Of a DNA stretch of 64,000 bases, positions 1 through 7,642 are shown one piece after another. Within the stretch, counting starts at the first letter, position 1, and every line of letters starts with the position of its first letter. Source of the DNA: Rhizobium sp. NZLR1. Lineage in GTDB: Bacteria; Pseudomonadota; Alphaproteobacteria; Rhizobiales; Rhizobiaceae. The translations under genes were made by a program, and so were the position numbers. The notes under the pieces are model-generated. The model worked only from the letters and a program-made list of their open reading frames with translations. It had not been told where the DNA came from and did no database searches. The stretch is from contig NZ_CP071632.1 in assembly GCF_017357385.1 (NCBI RefSeq), forward strand, positions 4,214,001 to 4,278,000. The letters run 5' to 3'.

Positions 1-1187
1 TTCCAGCGATGGTGTTTGCCGGCACTTTCGAGCGGATTGTCATAGAAGAAGGTCTTGCCGTCGGTCGAAAGCCCCGGCAGCGCGCCGTTGTAAAGTGCCT
101 GTTCCATGATATCGGCATAACGACGATCCGGGCCGCGCCCGAGCATGCGGCTTGCCCAGAACACCAGGCCAACCGAGGCGCAGGTTTCGGCGTAAGCCGT
201 GGCGTTGGGCAGGTCATAATAATCGGTGAAGCCTTCATTGGAGGCGGCCGGGCCGATGCCGCCGGTGATGTACATCTGCTTGGTGGTCAGATCGTCCCAC
301 AGTGTTTCCAGCGCCGCCGTCAGGCTGTCGTCCTTATATTCGGTGGCGATATCGGCCATGCCGGAATAGAGGTACATGGCGCGCACGGCGTGGCCGACGA
401 CCTTGGTCTGCTCGCGCACCGGCTGGTGCGCCTGCGCATATTCATAGGTTTTCTGATGATAGTCGGACAGGCTGCGGCCGTCGCGGCTGGCTTCCGCCGT
501 GAAGAAATGCGGCTCGGTGCCGCGCTCGTCGATGAAGAATTTCGACAGTTCGAGATATTTCTTTTCGCCGGTGACGCGGGCAAGCTTGACCAGCGCAAGC
601 TCGACCTCTTCGTGGCCGCAATAGCCGGGGAACTGGCCTTCACCATGGCCGAATATCGTGATCATGTAATCGGCAAAGCGGCACATGATATCGAGCAGCT
701 TGCGTTTGCCGGTTGCCTGATAATAGGCGACCGCGGCTTCCATCAGATGGCCGGCGCAATAAAGCTCGTGATGGTCGCGCAGATTGGTCCAGCGGCGGGC
801 GGGCTCGACACGCTGGAACCAGGCGTTCAGATAACCGTCCTTGTCCTGCAGCCTTTCATACATGTCGATGATTTCGTCGGCCCGCGCTTCCAGCTTCGGG
901 TTCGGGCGGCGATAGAGCGAATAGGCGATGGTCTCGATCGACTTGCCGAGGTCGGAATCCCAGAACATCTGCGTCGTCCCGCCCCAGGGCTGGATGGGGA
1001 TGACGACGCCGGGGCTCGGCTGGGAGACATCGATCGCCGTCAGCATGCCGGCCTCGACGCAGCGGTCGAGCAGGGTCTCGGCAGTGGAATTGCAGACGGC
1101 GTCCTGCCATTTGCCCCAGAAGCCGCCGAGCTCCACATCGGGAACGGCGACGGGACGAAACTGGCGGTCGTTGCTTGATTTGGTCAT
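1..1187 (-). CDS. GH127 beta-L-arabinofuranosidase, partial (3' end off window)
   Basis: The frame is open from the ATG at 1187 to the left edge (395 residues, no stop reached). It matches glycoside hydrolase family 127 (former DUF1680), retaining beta-L-arabinofuranosidases that trim arabinose from plant glycoproteins or pectin. In the characterised enzyme HypBA1 the acid/base is Glu322 and the zinc ligands include Glu338 and Cys340. Here Glu318 (in SNEGF), Glu334 and Cys336 (in ETC) have exactly that spacing. The nucleophile Cys417 and Cys418 equivalents would lie beyond the window, so the active site cannot be fully checked. There is no signal peptide, so it should be cytosolic and act on imported oligosaccharides. 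It is the last visible gene of the lacI-ABC operon, 19 nt after the MalG-type permease. The family call is secure; the exact substrate is inferred. Confidence 0.9.
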   Translation of the reverse strand, partial: MTKSSNDRQFRPVAVPDVELGGFWGKWQDAVCNSTAETLLDRCVEAGMLTAIDVSQPSPGVVIPIQPWGGTTQMFWDSDLGKSIETIAYSLYRRPNPKLEARADEIIDMYERLQDKDGYLNAWFQRVEPARRWTNLRDHHELYCAGHLMEAAVAYYQATGKRKLLDIMCRFADYMITIFGHGEGQFPGYCGHEEVELALVKLARVTGEKKYLELSKFFIDERGTEPHFFTAEASRDGRSLSDYHQKTYEYAQAHQPVREQTKVVGHAVRAMYLYSGMADIATEYKDDSLTAALETLWDDLTTKQMYITGGIGPAASNEGFTDYYDLPNATAYAETCASVGLVFWASRMLGRGPDRRYADIMEQALYNGALPGLSTDGKTFFYDNPLESAGKHHRW

Positions 1188-1206
1188 GAGCTCGATTTTC
1201 CCTCAG

Positions 1207-2070
1207 TTATTTCACCGCGCCGGCCATCAGCCCGCGCATGTAGTAGCGTTGCAGGAGCAGGAAGACGATCAGGCAAGGGATCGTCATGACGACGACACCG
1301 GCCTGGACCGCTCCCCAGTTGATGGCGCCGAGCCGTCCGGCGCGAACCGCCGTCATCAGCACCGGCAGGGTGTATTTCTCATTGCTGGAGAGCAGCACCA
1401 GGGCTGCCAGAAACTCGTTCCAGGCATTGAGGAAGGCAAAGATCGCCACCGTCGCCACACCTGGAAGCACCAGCGGCAGCAGAACGCGGATCAAGAGCCG
1501 GAGGTCACGCGCGCCATCGATGCGTGCTGCCTCCTCGATCTCCTTCGGCACCGCATCGAAGGCGTTGCGCATCATGAAAACCGAGAAGGGCAGCTGCAGC
1601 GTCACATAGACCAGCGTCAGCCCGAGCAGCGAATTGTTGAGGCCGAGTTTTGCCAGGATGATGAAGAGCGGTGTCAGGATCGACTGGAACGGGATCATCA
1701 AAGTGGTGATGATCAGCACGAAGAGCGCATTCTTCAGCGGGAACCGATAGCGCGAGAAGCCATAGCCGGCGAGCAGGCTGACGCCGACGGTGAGCACCAC
1801 GGTGGCGACCGAGACGAACAGCGAGTTGATCATATGCTGCCAGATGCCGGCGCCGAACGTATCGAGCAGCGCGTAGGAATCGATGCTGACACCGGATGTC
1901 GGCCACGGCGGCAAGGGCGGCAGGCTGGCCTCCGTGCCATGCCGGAAGGAGGACAACAGCGTGATCACGAAGGGGGCGAGAAAGAAGATCGAGATGGCGA
2001 TGCCGGTGAGATGATAGGCCGACTTCACGCGGAAGGCTTTGCGCGCCCGGCGTTCCCTTGAGGTGATCAT
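1207..2070 (-). CDS. Carbohydrate ABC transporter permease, MalG type
   Basis: This inner-membrane permease subunit has 287 residues and about six transmembrane segments. The permease-ATPase coupling loop (EAA motif) reads EAARIDGARD near residue 190, and the C-terminus LLLQRYYMRGLMAGAVK is typical of the CUT1 MalG family. Its ATG overlaps the stop of the upstream permease gene as ATGA, so translation is probably coupled. It should pair with the MalF-type subunit at 2067-2984 and the binding protein at 3060-4298 to import an arabinose-containing oligosaccharide. No ATPase gene is visible in this operon up to the left edge. Either one lies further downstream or a shared UgpC/MsmK-type ATPase serves the importer. 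Confidence 0.93.
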   Translation of the reverse strand: MITSRERRARKAFRVKSAYHLTGIAISIFFLAPFVITLLSSFRHGTEASLPPLPPWPTSGVSIDSYALLDTFGAGIWQHMINSLFVSVATVVLTVGVSLLAGYGFSRYRFPLKNALFVLIITTLMIPFQSILTPLFIILAKLGLNNSLLGLTLVYVTLQLPFSVFMMRNAFDAVPKEIEEAARIDGARDLRLLIRVLLPLVLPGVATVAIFAFLNAWNEFLAALVLLSSNEKYTLPVLMTAVRAGRLGAINWGAVQAGVVVMTIPCLIVFLLLQRYYMRGLMAGAVK

Positions 2071-2984
2071 GGACGCTCCTCCCCGACGCGCAGCAGCCAG
2101 AGCTGCACGATGCTGATCGCCATCAGGATGGCGAGCAGCACGATCGACAGCGCTGCGCCATAACCGAGATTGAACGACACGAAGGACTGATTGAAGATGT
2201 AGTAGACCACCGAGATCATCTTGTTCTGCGGTCCGCCCGACGTCATGATGTAGAACTGGTCGAAGGCGAGAATCGAGCCGGTGACGGAGACGATCAGCGC
2301 CAGCGCGATCGTCTTGCGCATCAGCGGCAGCGTCAGATGCCGGAAACGCTGCCAGCGGCCGGCGCCATCAATGCGGGCGGCCTCGGTCAGCTCGGACGGA
2401 ATGGCCTGCAGCCCAGTCAGAAGAATGATCATGGTGAAACCTGCGATCTTCCAGACGACCATCACCACGATCGTCAGAAAGGCGGTGTCGAAGGTCGCTA
2501 GAAGATTGGGGCTCTTTTCGACCAGGCCGAGCGCTTTCAAGGCCGGGCCGATGAAGCCGCTATCGACATTGGCAAGCCACACCCAGAGCAGCGAGGCGGT
2601 GGCGAGGCCGACGACAACCGGCAGGAAGATCACCGTGCGATAGGCGCTGACGAACTGCCGTTCCTTCTCGACGAAGATCGCCAGCGGAAAGGCGACGGCG
2701 AAGATGGCGACGGTGACGATGAGCGTATAATAGGCGGTGAAAGAGAGCGCCGTCATGAAGCGGGTGTCGTTGACCATGCGGTAATAATTGTTGAAGCCGA
2801 TCCAGCGCGATGCCCCCATCAGCGGCCAGTTGTGAAGGCTCATCCATCCGGTGAACAGCACCGGCATGAGGAAGAAGACGATGACCAGCGCCATGGCCGG
2901 CGCGATATAGGCAAGGCCGCGCCAGTTCGATTGGCGTCGTCGCCTGCGCCGAGGCAATAGAATCTCTGGACCGGAACCGGTCAT
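2067..2984 (-). CDS. Carbohydrate ABC transporter permease, MalF/UgpA type
   Basis: This is the inner-membrane permease partner of the MalG-type subunit in a CUT1 sugar importer. It has a positively charged N-terminus (RRRRRRQSNWRG), about six membrane segments and the EAA-loop motif EAARIDGAGRWQRF. I place the start at the ATG at 2984, which has GGAG seven nucleotides upstream. An upstream GTG at 3032 in the same frame has no good Shine-Dalgarno and would run the coding region into the hairpin at 3035-3057. The stop overlaps the next gene by 4 nt. It lies between the binding-protein gene and the second permease, the usual CUT1 order. Confidence 0.92.
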   Translation of the reverse strand: MTGSGPEILLPRRRRRRQSNWRGLAYIAPAMALVIVFFLMPVLFTGWMSLHNWPLMGASRWIGFNNYYRMVNDTRFMTALSFTAYYTLIVTVAIFAVAFPLAIFVEKERQFVSAYRTVIFLPVVVGLATASLLWVWLANVDSGFIGPALKALGLVEKSPNLLATFDTAFLTIVVMVVWKIAGFTMIILLTGLQAIPSELTEAARIDGAGRWQRFRHLTLPLMRKTIALALIVSVTGSILAFDQFYIMTSGGPQNKMISVVYYIFNQSFVSFNLGYGAALSIVLLAILMAISIVQLWLLRVGEERP

Positions 2985-3034
2985 CGAAACGCTCCGCATC
3001 TGTCGGTTGGGATTTGGCCGGGAAGCTGCCACCG

Positions 3035-3057
3035 CTCCCCGGCCGCGGCCGGGAGAG
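3035..3057 (-). other. GC-rich hairpin between binding-protein and permease genes
   Basis: The perfect palindrome CCCGGCCGCGGCCGGG at 3038-3053 starts a few bases downstream of the binding-protein stop codon and is followed by no T-run. Such hairpins are known in ABC operons (for example malE-malF) to stabilise the binding-protein transcript or cause partial termination, so that the periplasmic protein is made in excess. That role is inferred here from position only. Confidence 0.7.
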
Positions 3058-3059
3058 AG

Positions 3060-4298
3060 TTATTGGCCGCTATCGATGATCGATTGCATTTCCGACTGGG
3101 CGCTCGAAAACGCGCCGTCGACATCGTCGCCGAAGATCGCGGCGTTGGTGAAGCTCGCCCACGGCCCGTTGGCGCTGTTGATCAGGTCGTTGAACTGCAG
3201 CGTATAGGGGGTCTTGGCCACACTGATCGCTTTGAGGCCGACCTGCATGCGCGGGTCGAGACCTTGCAGCACCTTGTCGGCGATATCGCCGCGTGTCGGC
3301 AGGCTGCCGTACTTTGCCATGATCTTCTGGCCGTCCTCCGAATAGACATATTCGAGGAAGCCCTTCACCGCGTCGATCTTCTTCGTGCCCTTGGTGATGA
3401 CGAAATTGTCGCCGCCGGCAAAGGACGACGGCTTGCCATCGACGCCCGGAATGAGGGTCACGCCGAAATTGATATCGGGATGCTCGGTCACCAGCGTGCC
3501 GATGGCAAAGGCGCCGAGAGTCTGCTGGCCGATCTTGCCATTGGTGAAGGTCAGGAAATTGGCGCCGGTGTCGCTGGCGGCACCCGCCGGCACCAGGTCC
3601 TTCTTGATCATGTTGCGGTAGATATCGACGGCCTTACGCATCTGCGGCGTATCGAGCGTCGCCTTTTTGCTGTCGGCCGACAGGATATCGGCGCCCGCAC
3701 CCCAGGTGAGCGGCGTGAAGGTGAAGATCATGCAGCCGCCGCAGCCGCCGCCGGAGAAATAGAAGCCGTAGGTATCGTCACCGAGCGCCCGGATCTTCTC
3801 GGCGTTGGCGGTGATTTCATCCCAGTTGGCCGGCGCCTTTTCCGGGTCGAGACCGGCTTTCTTGTAGAGATCCTTGTTCCAGGCAAAGACCGATGTCTCC
3901 ACCGAAAGCGGCAGGCCGTAAATCTTGTCCTGATAGGTGCCGAGGCGGACATGCGACGGCGATAGCGAGTTGAAATAGGGCAGCGATTTTGCCCAGTCCG
4001 TCAGGTCCTCCAGCTGGCCGGCGGCAGCAAAGGCAGGATTATAGATCAGATCCATCGACAGCGCGTCCGGCGCCTGTCCGCCGGCAATCGCCGTCGCATA
4101 TTTCTGCACCAGTTCGGAGAACGGCACCTCGGTCATCACGACCTTGTTCTCATGGCCGGAATTATAGGCTTCGACGACTTTCTTGAAGGCGTCGCCGATG
4201 CCGGATCGAACCCACATTTCGACATTTTCAGCCGCCGACGCAGCCGAAAACAGACATAGACTGGCGATGCTGGTCGCCGCCAAAAGACGCTTGATCAT
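3060..4298 (-). CDS. Extracellular sugar-binding protein of ABC importer
   Basis: This is a family-1 periplasmic solute-binding protein, 412 residues from the ATG at 4298. That start has a strong GGAGG six to seven nucleotides upstream, while the in-frame extension to 4322 has none. A Sec signal peptide (MIKRLLAATSIASLCLFSA, cut after ASA) precedes the mature protein. The N-lobe begins ENVEMWVRSG, and the segment GGDNFVITKGTKK is typical of the family. A GGGCGGC stretch near residue 190 has two close cysteines, unusual for a periplasmic binding protein. It is the second gene of the LacI-led operon and should capture the oligosaccharide later hydrolysed by the GH127 enzyme. The ligand is inferred from neighbours only. 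Confidence 0.92.
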   Translation of the reverse strand: MIKRLLAATSIASLCLFSAASAAENVEMWVRSGIGDAFKKVVEAYNSGHENKVVMTEVPFSELVQKYATAIAGGQAPDALSMDLIYNPAFAAAGQLEDLTDWAKSLPYFNSLSPSHVRLGTYQDKIYGLPLSVETSVFAWNKDLYKKAGLDPEKAPANWDEITANAEKIRALGDDTYGFYFSGGGCGGCMIFTFTPLTWGAGADILSADSKKATLDTPQMRKAVDIYRNMIKKDLVPAGAASDTGANFLTFTNGKIGQQTLGAFAIGTLVTEHPDINFGVTLIPGVDGKPSSFAGGDNFVITKGTKKIDAVKGFLEYVYSEDGQKIMAKYGSLPTRGDIADKVLQGLDPRMQVGLKAISVAKTPYTLQFNDLINSANGPWASFTNAAIFGDDVDGAFSSAQSEMQSIIDSGQ

Positions 4299-4338
4299 GA
4301 CACTCCTCCCGATATGGCGCATCTCCCTGCGCCTTTGC

Positions 4339-5361
4339 TCATTCCCTCGAGGTCTTACCCCCGCATGACTGCCGGACGATCAGCCGGCACGGCAATTTCC
4401 GCACGCCCGGCTCGACCGGCCGTCCTTCCGCAAGCGCCAACACCGTCAATCCGGCCTGCCGCCCGAGCTCCTTCAACTCCATATCCACCGTCGTCAGCGG
4501 CGGCCGGGTCTGGGCCGCGACAATCTCCCAATTGTCGAAGCCGATCACCGAGACATCCTGCGGCACCTTGACGCCGCGCTCGCGCAGCGCATCGGCGGCA
4601 CCACGGGCAATCTGGTCATTGCCGCAGAACAGTGCGTCGGGCTTTTCTCCCGGCCTCTGCCAAAGCTGCTCCACCGCCTCATGGCCCCAGCTTTCCGACC
4701 AGACGCCGTAGAGCACCGGCTCGCGGTGGCCTGCCACCGCATGGTAGGCGCCGGCCCGCTCGCGCACCGAAAAGAACTCTTCCGGCCCGGTGATATGCGC
4801 AATCCGCCGCCGCCCGACCTTGGCCAGCCATTCCACCGCCAGTCTCGCGCCCTGTTCGTCGTCCGAACGGAAGGTAACGCTGTTCTGCGTCCCCTCGGTG
4901 AAGGCGTAGACGACAGGCACATGCAAGTTCGACAGATCGACAGGCAGACGCCTGTCCAGCCGCTTTCCCGTGGCGATGATGCCATCGACCTGCTTGTCGA
5001 GCATCGCATCGACATGGATCTGGGCGAGCGCCGGATCGTCCTCGATGGCGCAGAGGAAAACCGAAACCCCATGATCGACCAGAGCGTCCGAAATACCCGC
5101 CATCACAGGCAGGGTGAAACGGCCGTAGGTGTCGTTGGTCAAGAGCCCGATAGTGAAGCTGCGTTTGCTGAGAAGCCCTCTCGCCAGCGCATTCGGCCGA
5201 TAGCCGATTTCGCCGGCGATCCGCTTCACCCGCTCGCGCGTTTCCGCGCCCATCCGGCCGGTGTCATTGAGCGCCTTCGACGCCGTCGAAATGCTCACCC
5301 CGGCAGCCGAGGCCACCTCATGGATGGTGATCCTGCCTCTTTTTCCTCCCGCTATGTTCAG
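4339..5361 (-). CDS. LacI-family transcriptional regulator
   Basis: The N-terminal LacI helix-turn-helix reads ITIHEVASAAGVSISTASKA, followed by the hinge helix RPNALARGLLS and a periplasmic-binding-protein-like ligand domain ending in a typical SVIGFDNWE block. It is first in the operon, about 40 nt before the binding-protein gene, so it likely autoregulates the whole arabinoside operon. The start is unusual. There is no ATG before the HTH. A strong AAGGAGG (5367-5373) lies 5 nt before a CTG at 5361, which I chose. The frame also extends to a TTG at 5439, but that would place the promoter and operators inside the coding region. The family is certain; the start is uncertain. Confidence 0.9.
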   Translation of the reverse strand: MNIAGGKRGRITIHEVASAAGVSISTASKALNDTGRMGAETRERVKRIAGEIGYRPNALARGLLSKRSFTIGLLTNDTYGRFTLPVMAGISDALVDHGVSVFLCAIEDDPALAQIHVDAMLDKQVDGIIATGKRLDRRLPVDLSNLHVPVVYAFTEGTQNSVTFRSDDEQGARLAVEWLAKVGRRRIAHITGPEEFFSVRERAGAYHAVAGHREPVLYGVWSESWGHEAVEQLWQRPGEKPDALFCGNDQIARGAADALRERGVKVPQDVSVIGFDNWEIVAAQTRPPLTTVDMELKELGRQAGLTVLALAEGRPVEPGVRKLPCRLIVRQSCGGKTSRE

Positions 5362-5386
5362 AGTTTCCTCCTTCTGAAGTGGCTTG

Positions 5387-5435
5387 AGAAAAGCTTTTAC
5401 CAACTGCTGTGTCAAGTGAGAAAAGGTTTTCTCAC
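5387..5435 (-). promoter_or_regulatory. Promoter with two LacI-type operators upstream of the lacI-ABC-GH127 operon
   Basis: Reading the minus strand, a perfect -35 TTGACA (5410-5415) is followed after 17 nt by a weak -10 (TTTTCT, 5387-5392). An operator-like dyad GTGAGAAAAGGTTTTCTCAC (5416-5435, 9-bp perfect arms) abuts the -35. A related site, GAGAAAAGCTTTTAC (5386-5400), covers the -10. The centres are 32 bp apart, about three helical turns, which suits cooperative binding of the downstream LacI protein. Promoter and operator roles are inferred. Confidence 0.65.
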
Positions 5436-5624
5436 GCAAACCGGGAGATCCGGATCAGGGAAAGACCGTGCGCGGATAAGTGCAAACGCAAAGGAGGATC
5501 CGAGCGCATCGATCGAACCGATGGTGATATATCGTGGTCTTGAGACCTAAGCAGCGCGAGTGAAATTCCAGGCGGGCGCAGGGAAGTTGCAGGGGCGCCC
5601 TTGCGGAAACAGGACGATCGCAGT

Positions 5625-5648
5625 CAGGACCTCCAATGGGAGGTCCTG
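5625..5648 (-). terminator. Hairpin downstream of hemA
   Basis: The perfect 10-bp inverted repeat CAGGACCTCC / GGAGGTCCTG with a 4-nt loop begins 27 nt after the hemA stop codon. There is no long T-run, so it may be a weak terminator or an mRNA-stabilising end. The rest of the stretch 5440-5624 between the lacI operon promoter and hemA shows no gene; it holds an isolated AGGAGG with no supported reading frame behind it. Confidence 0.6.
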
Positions 5649-5675
5649 AACTATGACGGAGCGATCATCGAAAAA

Positions 5676-6890
5676 TCAGGCGACGTGCCTTGCCAGCGCG
5701 CAGCGCGACCAGAGCGAATGCAGCGCCTCGACCAGATGGGCGATATCGGCGTCGGAATGCAGCGGCGTCGGGGTGATGCGTAGCCGCTCGGTCTTCTTCG
5801 GCACGGTGGGATAGTTGATCGGCTGGACATAGACGCCGCAATTGTCGAGCAACAGGTCGGAGATCCACTTGCACTTGGCCGCATCGCCGACCAGCACCGG
5901 CACGATATGGCTCGGATTGGGCACATGCGGAATGCCGCGCTGATCGAGCAGCGCCCTGAGCTTGCGGACCCGGTCCTGATGGCGGGCGCGCTCGAACTGG
6001 CTGACCTTCAGGTGCTGGATCGAGGCGACCGCACCGGCGGCAAGCGCCGGCGGCAGCGCCGTGGTGAAGATGAAGCCCGAGGCAAACGAGCGGATGAAAT
6101 CGCAAAGGGCTGCCGACGCGGCGATATAGCCGCCCATCACCCCGAAAGCCTTGCCGAGCGTGCCCTCGATCACCGTCAGCCGGTCCATCAGCCCCTCGCG
6201 CTCGGCTATGCCGCCGCCGCGCGGGCCGTACATGCCGACCGCATGCACTTCGTCGAGATAGGTCATCGCGCCGTATTTGTCGGCGAGGTCGCAGATTTCC
6301 TTGATCGGGGCGATATCGCCATCCATCGAATAGACGCTTTCGAAGGCAATCAGCTTCGGCGCCTTCGGATCGGCGGCCTTAAGCCTGGCTTCGAGATCGG
6401 CGACGTCATTGTGCTTCCAGATCACCTTGTCGCACTTGGCATGACGGATGCCCTCGATCATCGAGGCATGGTTCAGCGCGTCGGAGAAGATGATCAGGCC
6501 GGGAATTTTGGCGCCGAGCGTGCCGAGTGCCGCCCAGTTGGACACATAGCCCGAGGTGAAGATCAGTGCCGATTCCTTGGCGTGCAGATCGGCAAGTTCA
6601 CGTTCGAGCATGACGTGATAGTGGGTGGTGCCAGAAATATTCCGGGTGCCTCCCGCACCCGCGCCACAGTGGTCGATGGCGCTTTTCATCGCCTCGATCA
6701 CCTTCGGGTTCTGGCCCATGCCGAGATAATCGTTGGAGCACCAGACCGTGACTTCTTTTTCGCCATCGGCCGTATGGCGCGTCGCTCGCGGGAAATTACC
6801 GCGGTGGCGCTCGAGATCGGCAAAAACGCGGTAGCGGCCCTCGGCATGCAGCCCGTCTAGCTCGTTTTTGAAAAACGCTTCGAAATCCAT
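5676..6890 (-). CDS. hemA: 5-aminolevulinate synthase
   Basis: This cytosolic PLP enzyme condenses glycine and succinyl-CoA to 5-aminolevulinate, the first step of haem synthesis by the C4 (Shemin) route used by alphaproteobacteria. The start is the ATG at 6890 ([14 protein letters not shown]) with GGAG ten nucleotides upstream; the in-frame extension upstream is not homologous. The protein has 404 residues, the usual length. Visible signatures are [10 protein letters not shown] near the N-terminus, [18 protein letters not shown] and the PLP lysine in [12 protein letters not shown]. It is monocistronic, with a hairpin downstream and a dyad overlapping a possible -35 box upstream. Confidence 0.97.
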   Translation of the reverse strand: MDFEAFFKNELDGLHAEGRYRVFADLERHRGNFPRATRHTADGEKEVTVWCSNDYLGMGQNPKVIEAMKSAIDHCGAGAGGTRNISGTTHYHVMLERELADLHAKESALIFTSGYVSNWAALGTLGAKIPGLIIFSDALNHASMIEGIRHAKCDKVIWKHNDVADLEARLKAADPKAPKLIAFESVYSMDGDIAPIKEICDLADKYGAMTYLDEVHAVGMYGPRGGGIAEREGLMDRLTVIEGTLGKAFGVMGGYIAASAALCDFIRSFASGFIFTTALPPALAAGAVASIQHLKVSQFERARHQDRVRKLRALLDQRGIPHVPNPSHIVPVLVGDAAKCKWISDLLLDNCGVYVQPINYPTVPKKTERLRITPTPLHSDADIAHLVEALHSLWSRCALARHVA

Positions 6891-7025
6891 CTTATGCTCC
6901 AGTATCGCGCGGCCGTTCTTGCCGACCGGACGTCCGCGCGTCAATGCTTACCCTTTGCTTTACCATCAACTGCGGCAAATGGCCCAGTTTTTTGAATGAT
7001 TCCAGATAAAAAATCTGCATGTGGC

Positions 7026-7042
7026 GATCAATGAAATTGATC
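7026..7042 (-). promoter_or_regulatory. Inverted repeat in hemA upstream region
   Basis: GATCAATGAAATTGATC has 7-bp arms around 3 nt. On the minus strand it overlaps TTGATC, which stands 17 nt before TATCTG, a plausible -35/-10 pair for hemA. The arms face the opposite way from FNR/FixK boxes (TTGAT-N4-ATCAA), so I do not call it one. The gene-free stretch 6891-7214 otherwise holds a small hairpin (CAGAT-AAAAA-ATCTG near 7005-7019) and AT-rich sequence before the lipoprotein gene. Confidence 0.4.
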
Positions 7043-7214
7043 CGGCAGACCCGGCAGAGTTTGCCGATCGCCGCAAGCACGGCGACGGCCGGTATCGCAA
7101 AAAAATCGGCGCGCCGGTGGACAACCCTTTCTTCCGACATAGTTTTCGGTCTAGCCTGAGAAAAATAAAAGGGACGACCTTTGCCCGTTGGGCAACAACC
7201 TCGGAGAAAAAAAG

Positions 7215-7472
7215 ATGAAGAAAGCTGTCATACTCGCATTGGTCGGACTGTCGATCGCAAGCTGCACGCCGACCCAACAGGGCGCCGGCATCGGCGCTGC
7301 CTCAGGCGCCGTCATCGGCGGTGTAGTCACCGGCAATGTTCGTGGCGCTGCGGTCGGCGCCGCTATCGGCGGCGTATCCGGCGCGCTGATCGGCAGCGTC
7401 GCCGAACAGCCCGGCCAGTGCTACTATCGCGACCGCTACGGCCGCCGCTACATTGATAGCTGCCCGCGCTGA
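7215..7472 (+). CDS. Small glycine-zipper lipoprotein
   Basis: The protein has 85 residues and starts at the ATG at 7215, with GGAG eight nucleotides upstream. The signal peptide MKKAVILALVGLSIASC ends in a lipobox (IASC), so the mature protein should be lipid-modified on Cys17. The next 45 residues form a glycine zipper (repeated GxxxG/GxxxA in GAGIGAASGAVIGG and AAVGAAIGGVSGALIGS), a pattern of OmpA/SlyB-like small envelope proteins that pack against or insert into membranes. The tail QCYYRDRYGRRYIDSCPR carries two cysteines. It stands alone, with an intrinsic terminator 28 nt downstream. The exact function is unknown. Confidence 0.82.
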   Translation: MKKAVILALVGLSIASCTPTQQGAGIGAASGAVIGGVVTGNVRGAAVGAAIGGVSGALIGSVAEQPGQCYYRDRYGRRYIDSCPR

Positions 7473-7500
7473 GAACCCCTTACAAACCGTCACATTCAGG

Positions 7501-7529
7501 AAATCCCGGACACACCTCCGGGATTTTTT
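7501..7529 (+). terminator. Rho-independent terminator after lipoprotein gene
   Basis: AAATCCCGGA and TCCGGGATTT form a 10-bp stem with a 6-nt loop, followed by a T-run (TTTTTTG). This is a textbook intrinsic terminator 28 nt after the lipoprotein stop. Confidence 0.9.
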
Positions 7530-7542
7530 GTACTAAATTAGA

Positions 7543-7579
7543 GCGCGGGCAATTTAAAATGGTACACCCCGCGCGTTTT
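7543..7579 (+). terminator. Second terminator-like inverted repeat before tamA
   Basis: GCGCGGG (7543-7549) and CCCGCGC (7568-7574) can pair over an 18-nt AT-rich loop and are followed by GTTTTT. It lies between the first terminator and tamA. It could be a backup terminator or a leader hairpin. Confidence 0.4.
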
Positions 7580-7642
7580 TGTCGCTAAGCTGTTCACGGC
7601 TGGGCAACGAAGCTTCATTGTAGACGTAACCAAAAGCGGCGT

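Noticed and set aside
9..1178. 389-codon plus-strand frame at the left edge
   Set aside because: The minus strand there encodes a GH127 enzyme with catalytic spacing intact.
7026..7042. FNR/FixK box upstream of hemA
   Set aside because: The half sites are everted (ATCAA...TTGAT) rather than TTGAT-N4-ATCAA, and the spacing is wrong.
6892..7140. 82-codon minus-strand frame upstream of hemA
   Set aside because: It would cover the hemA promoter and dyad, has no ribosome site and no similarity that I recognise.
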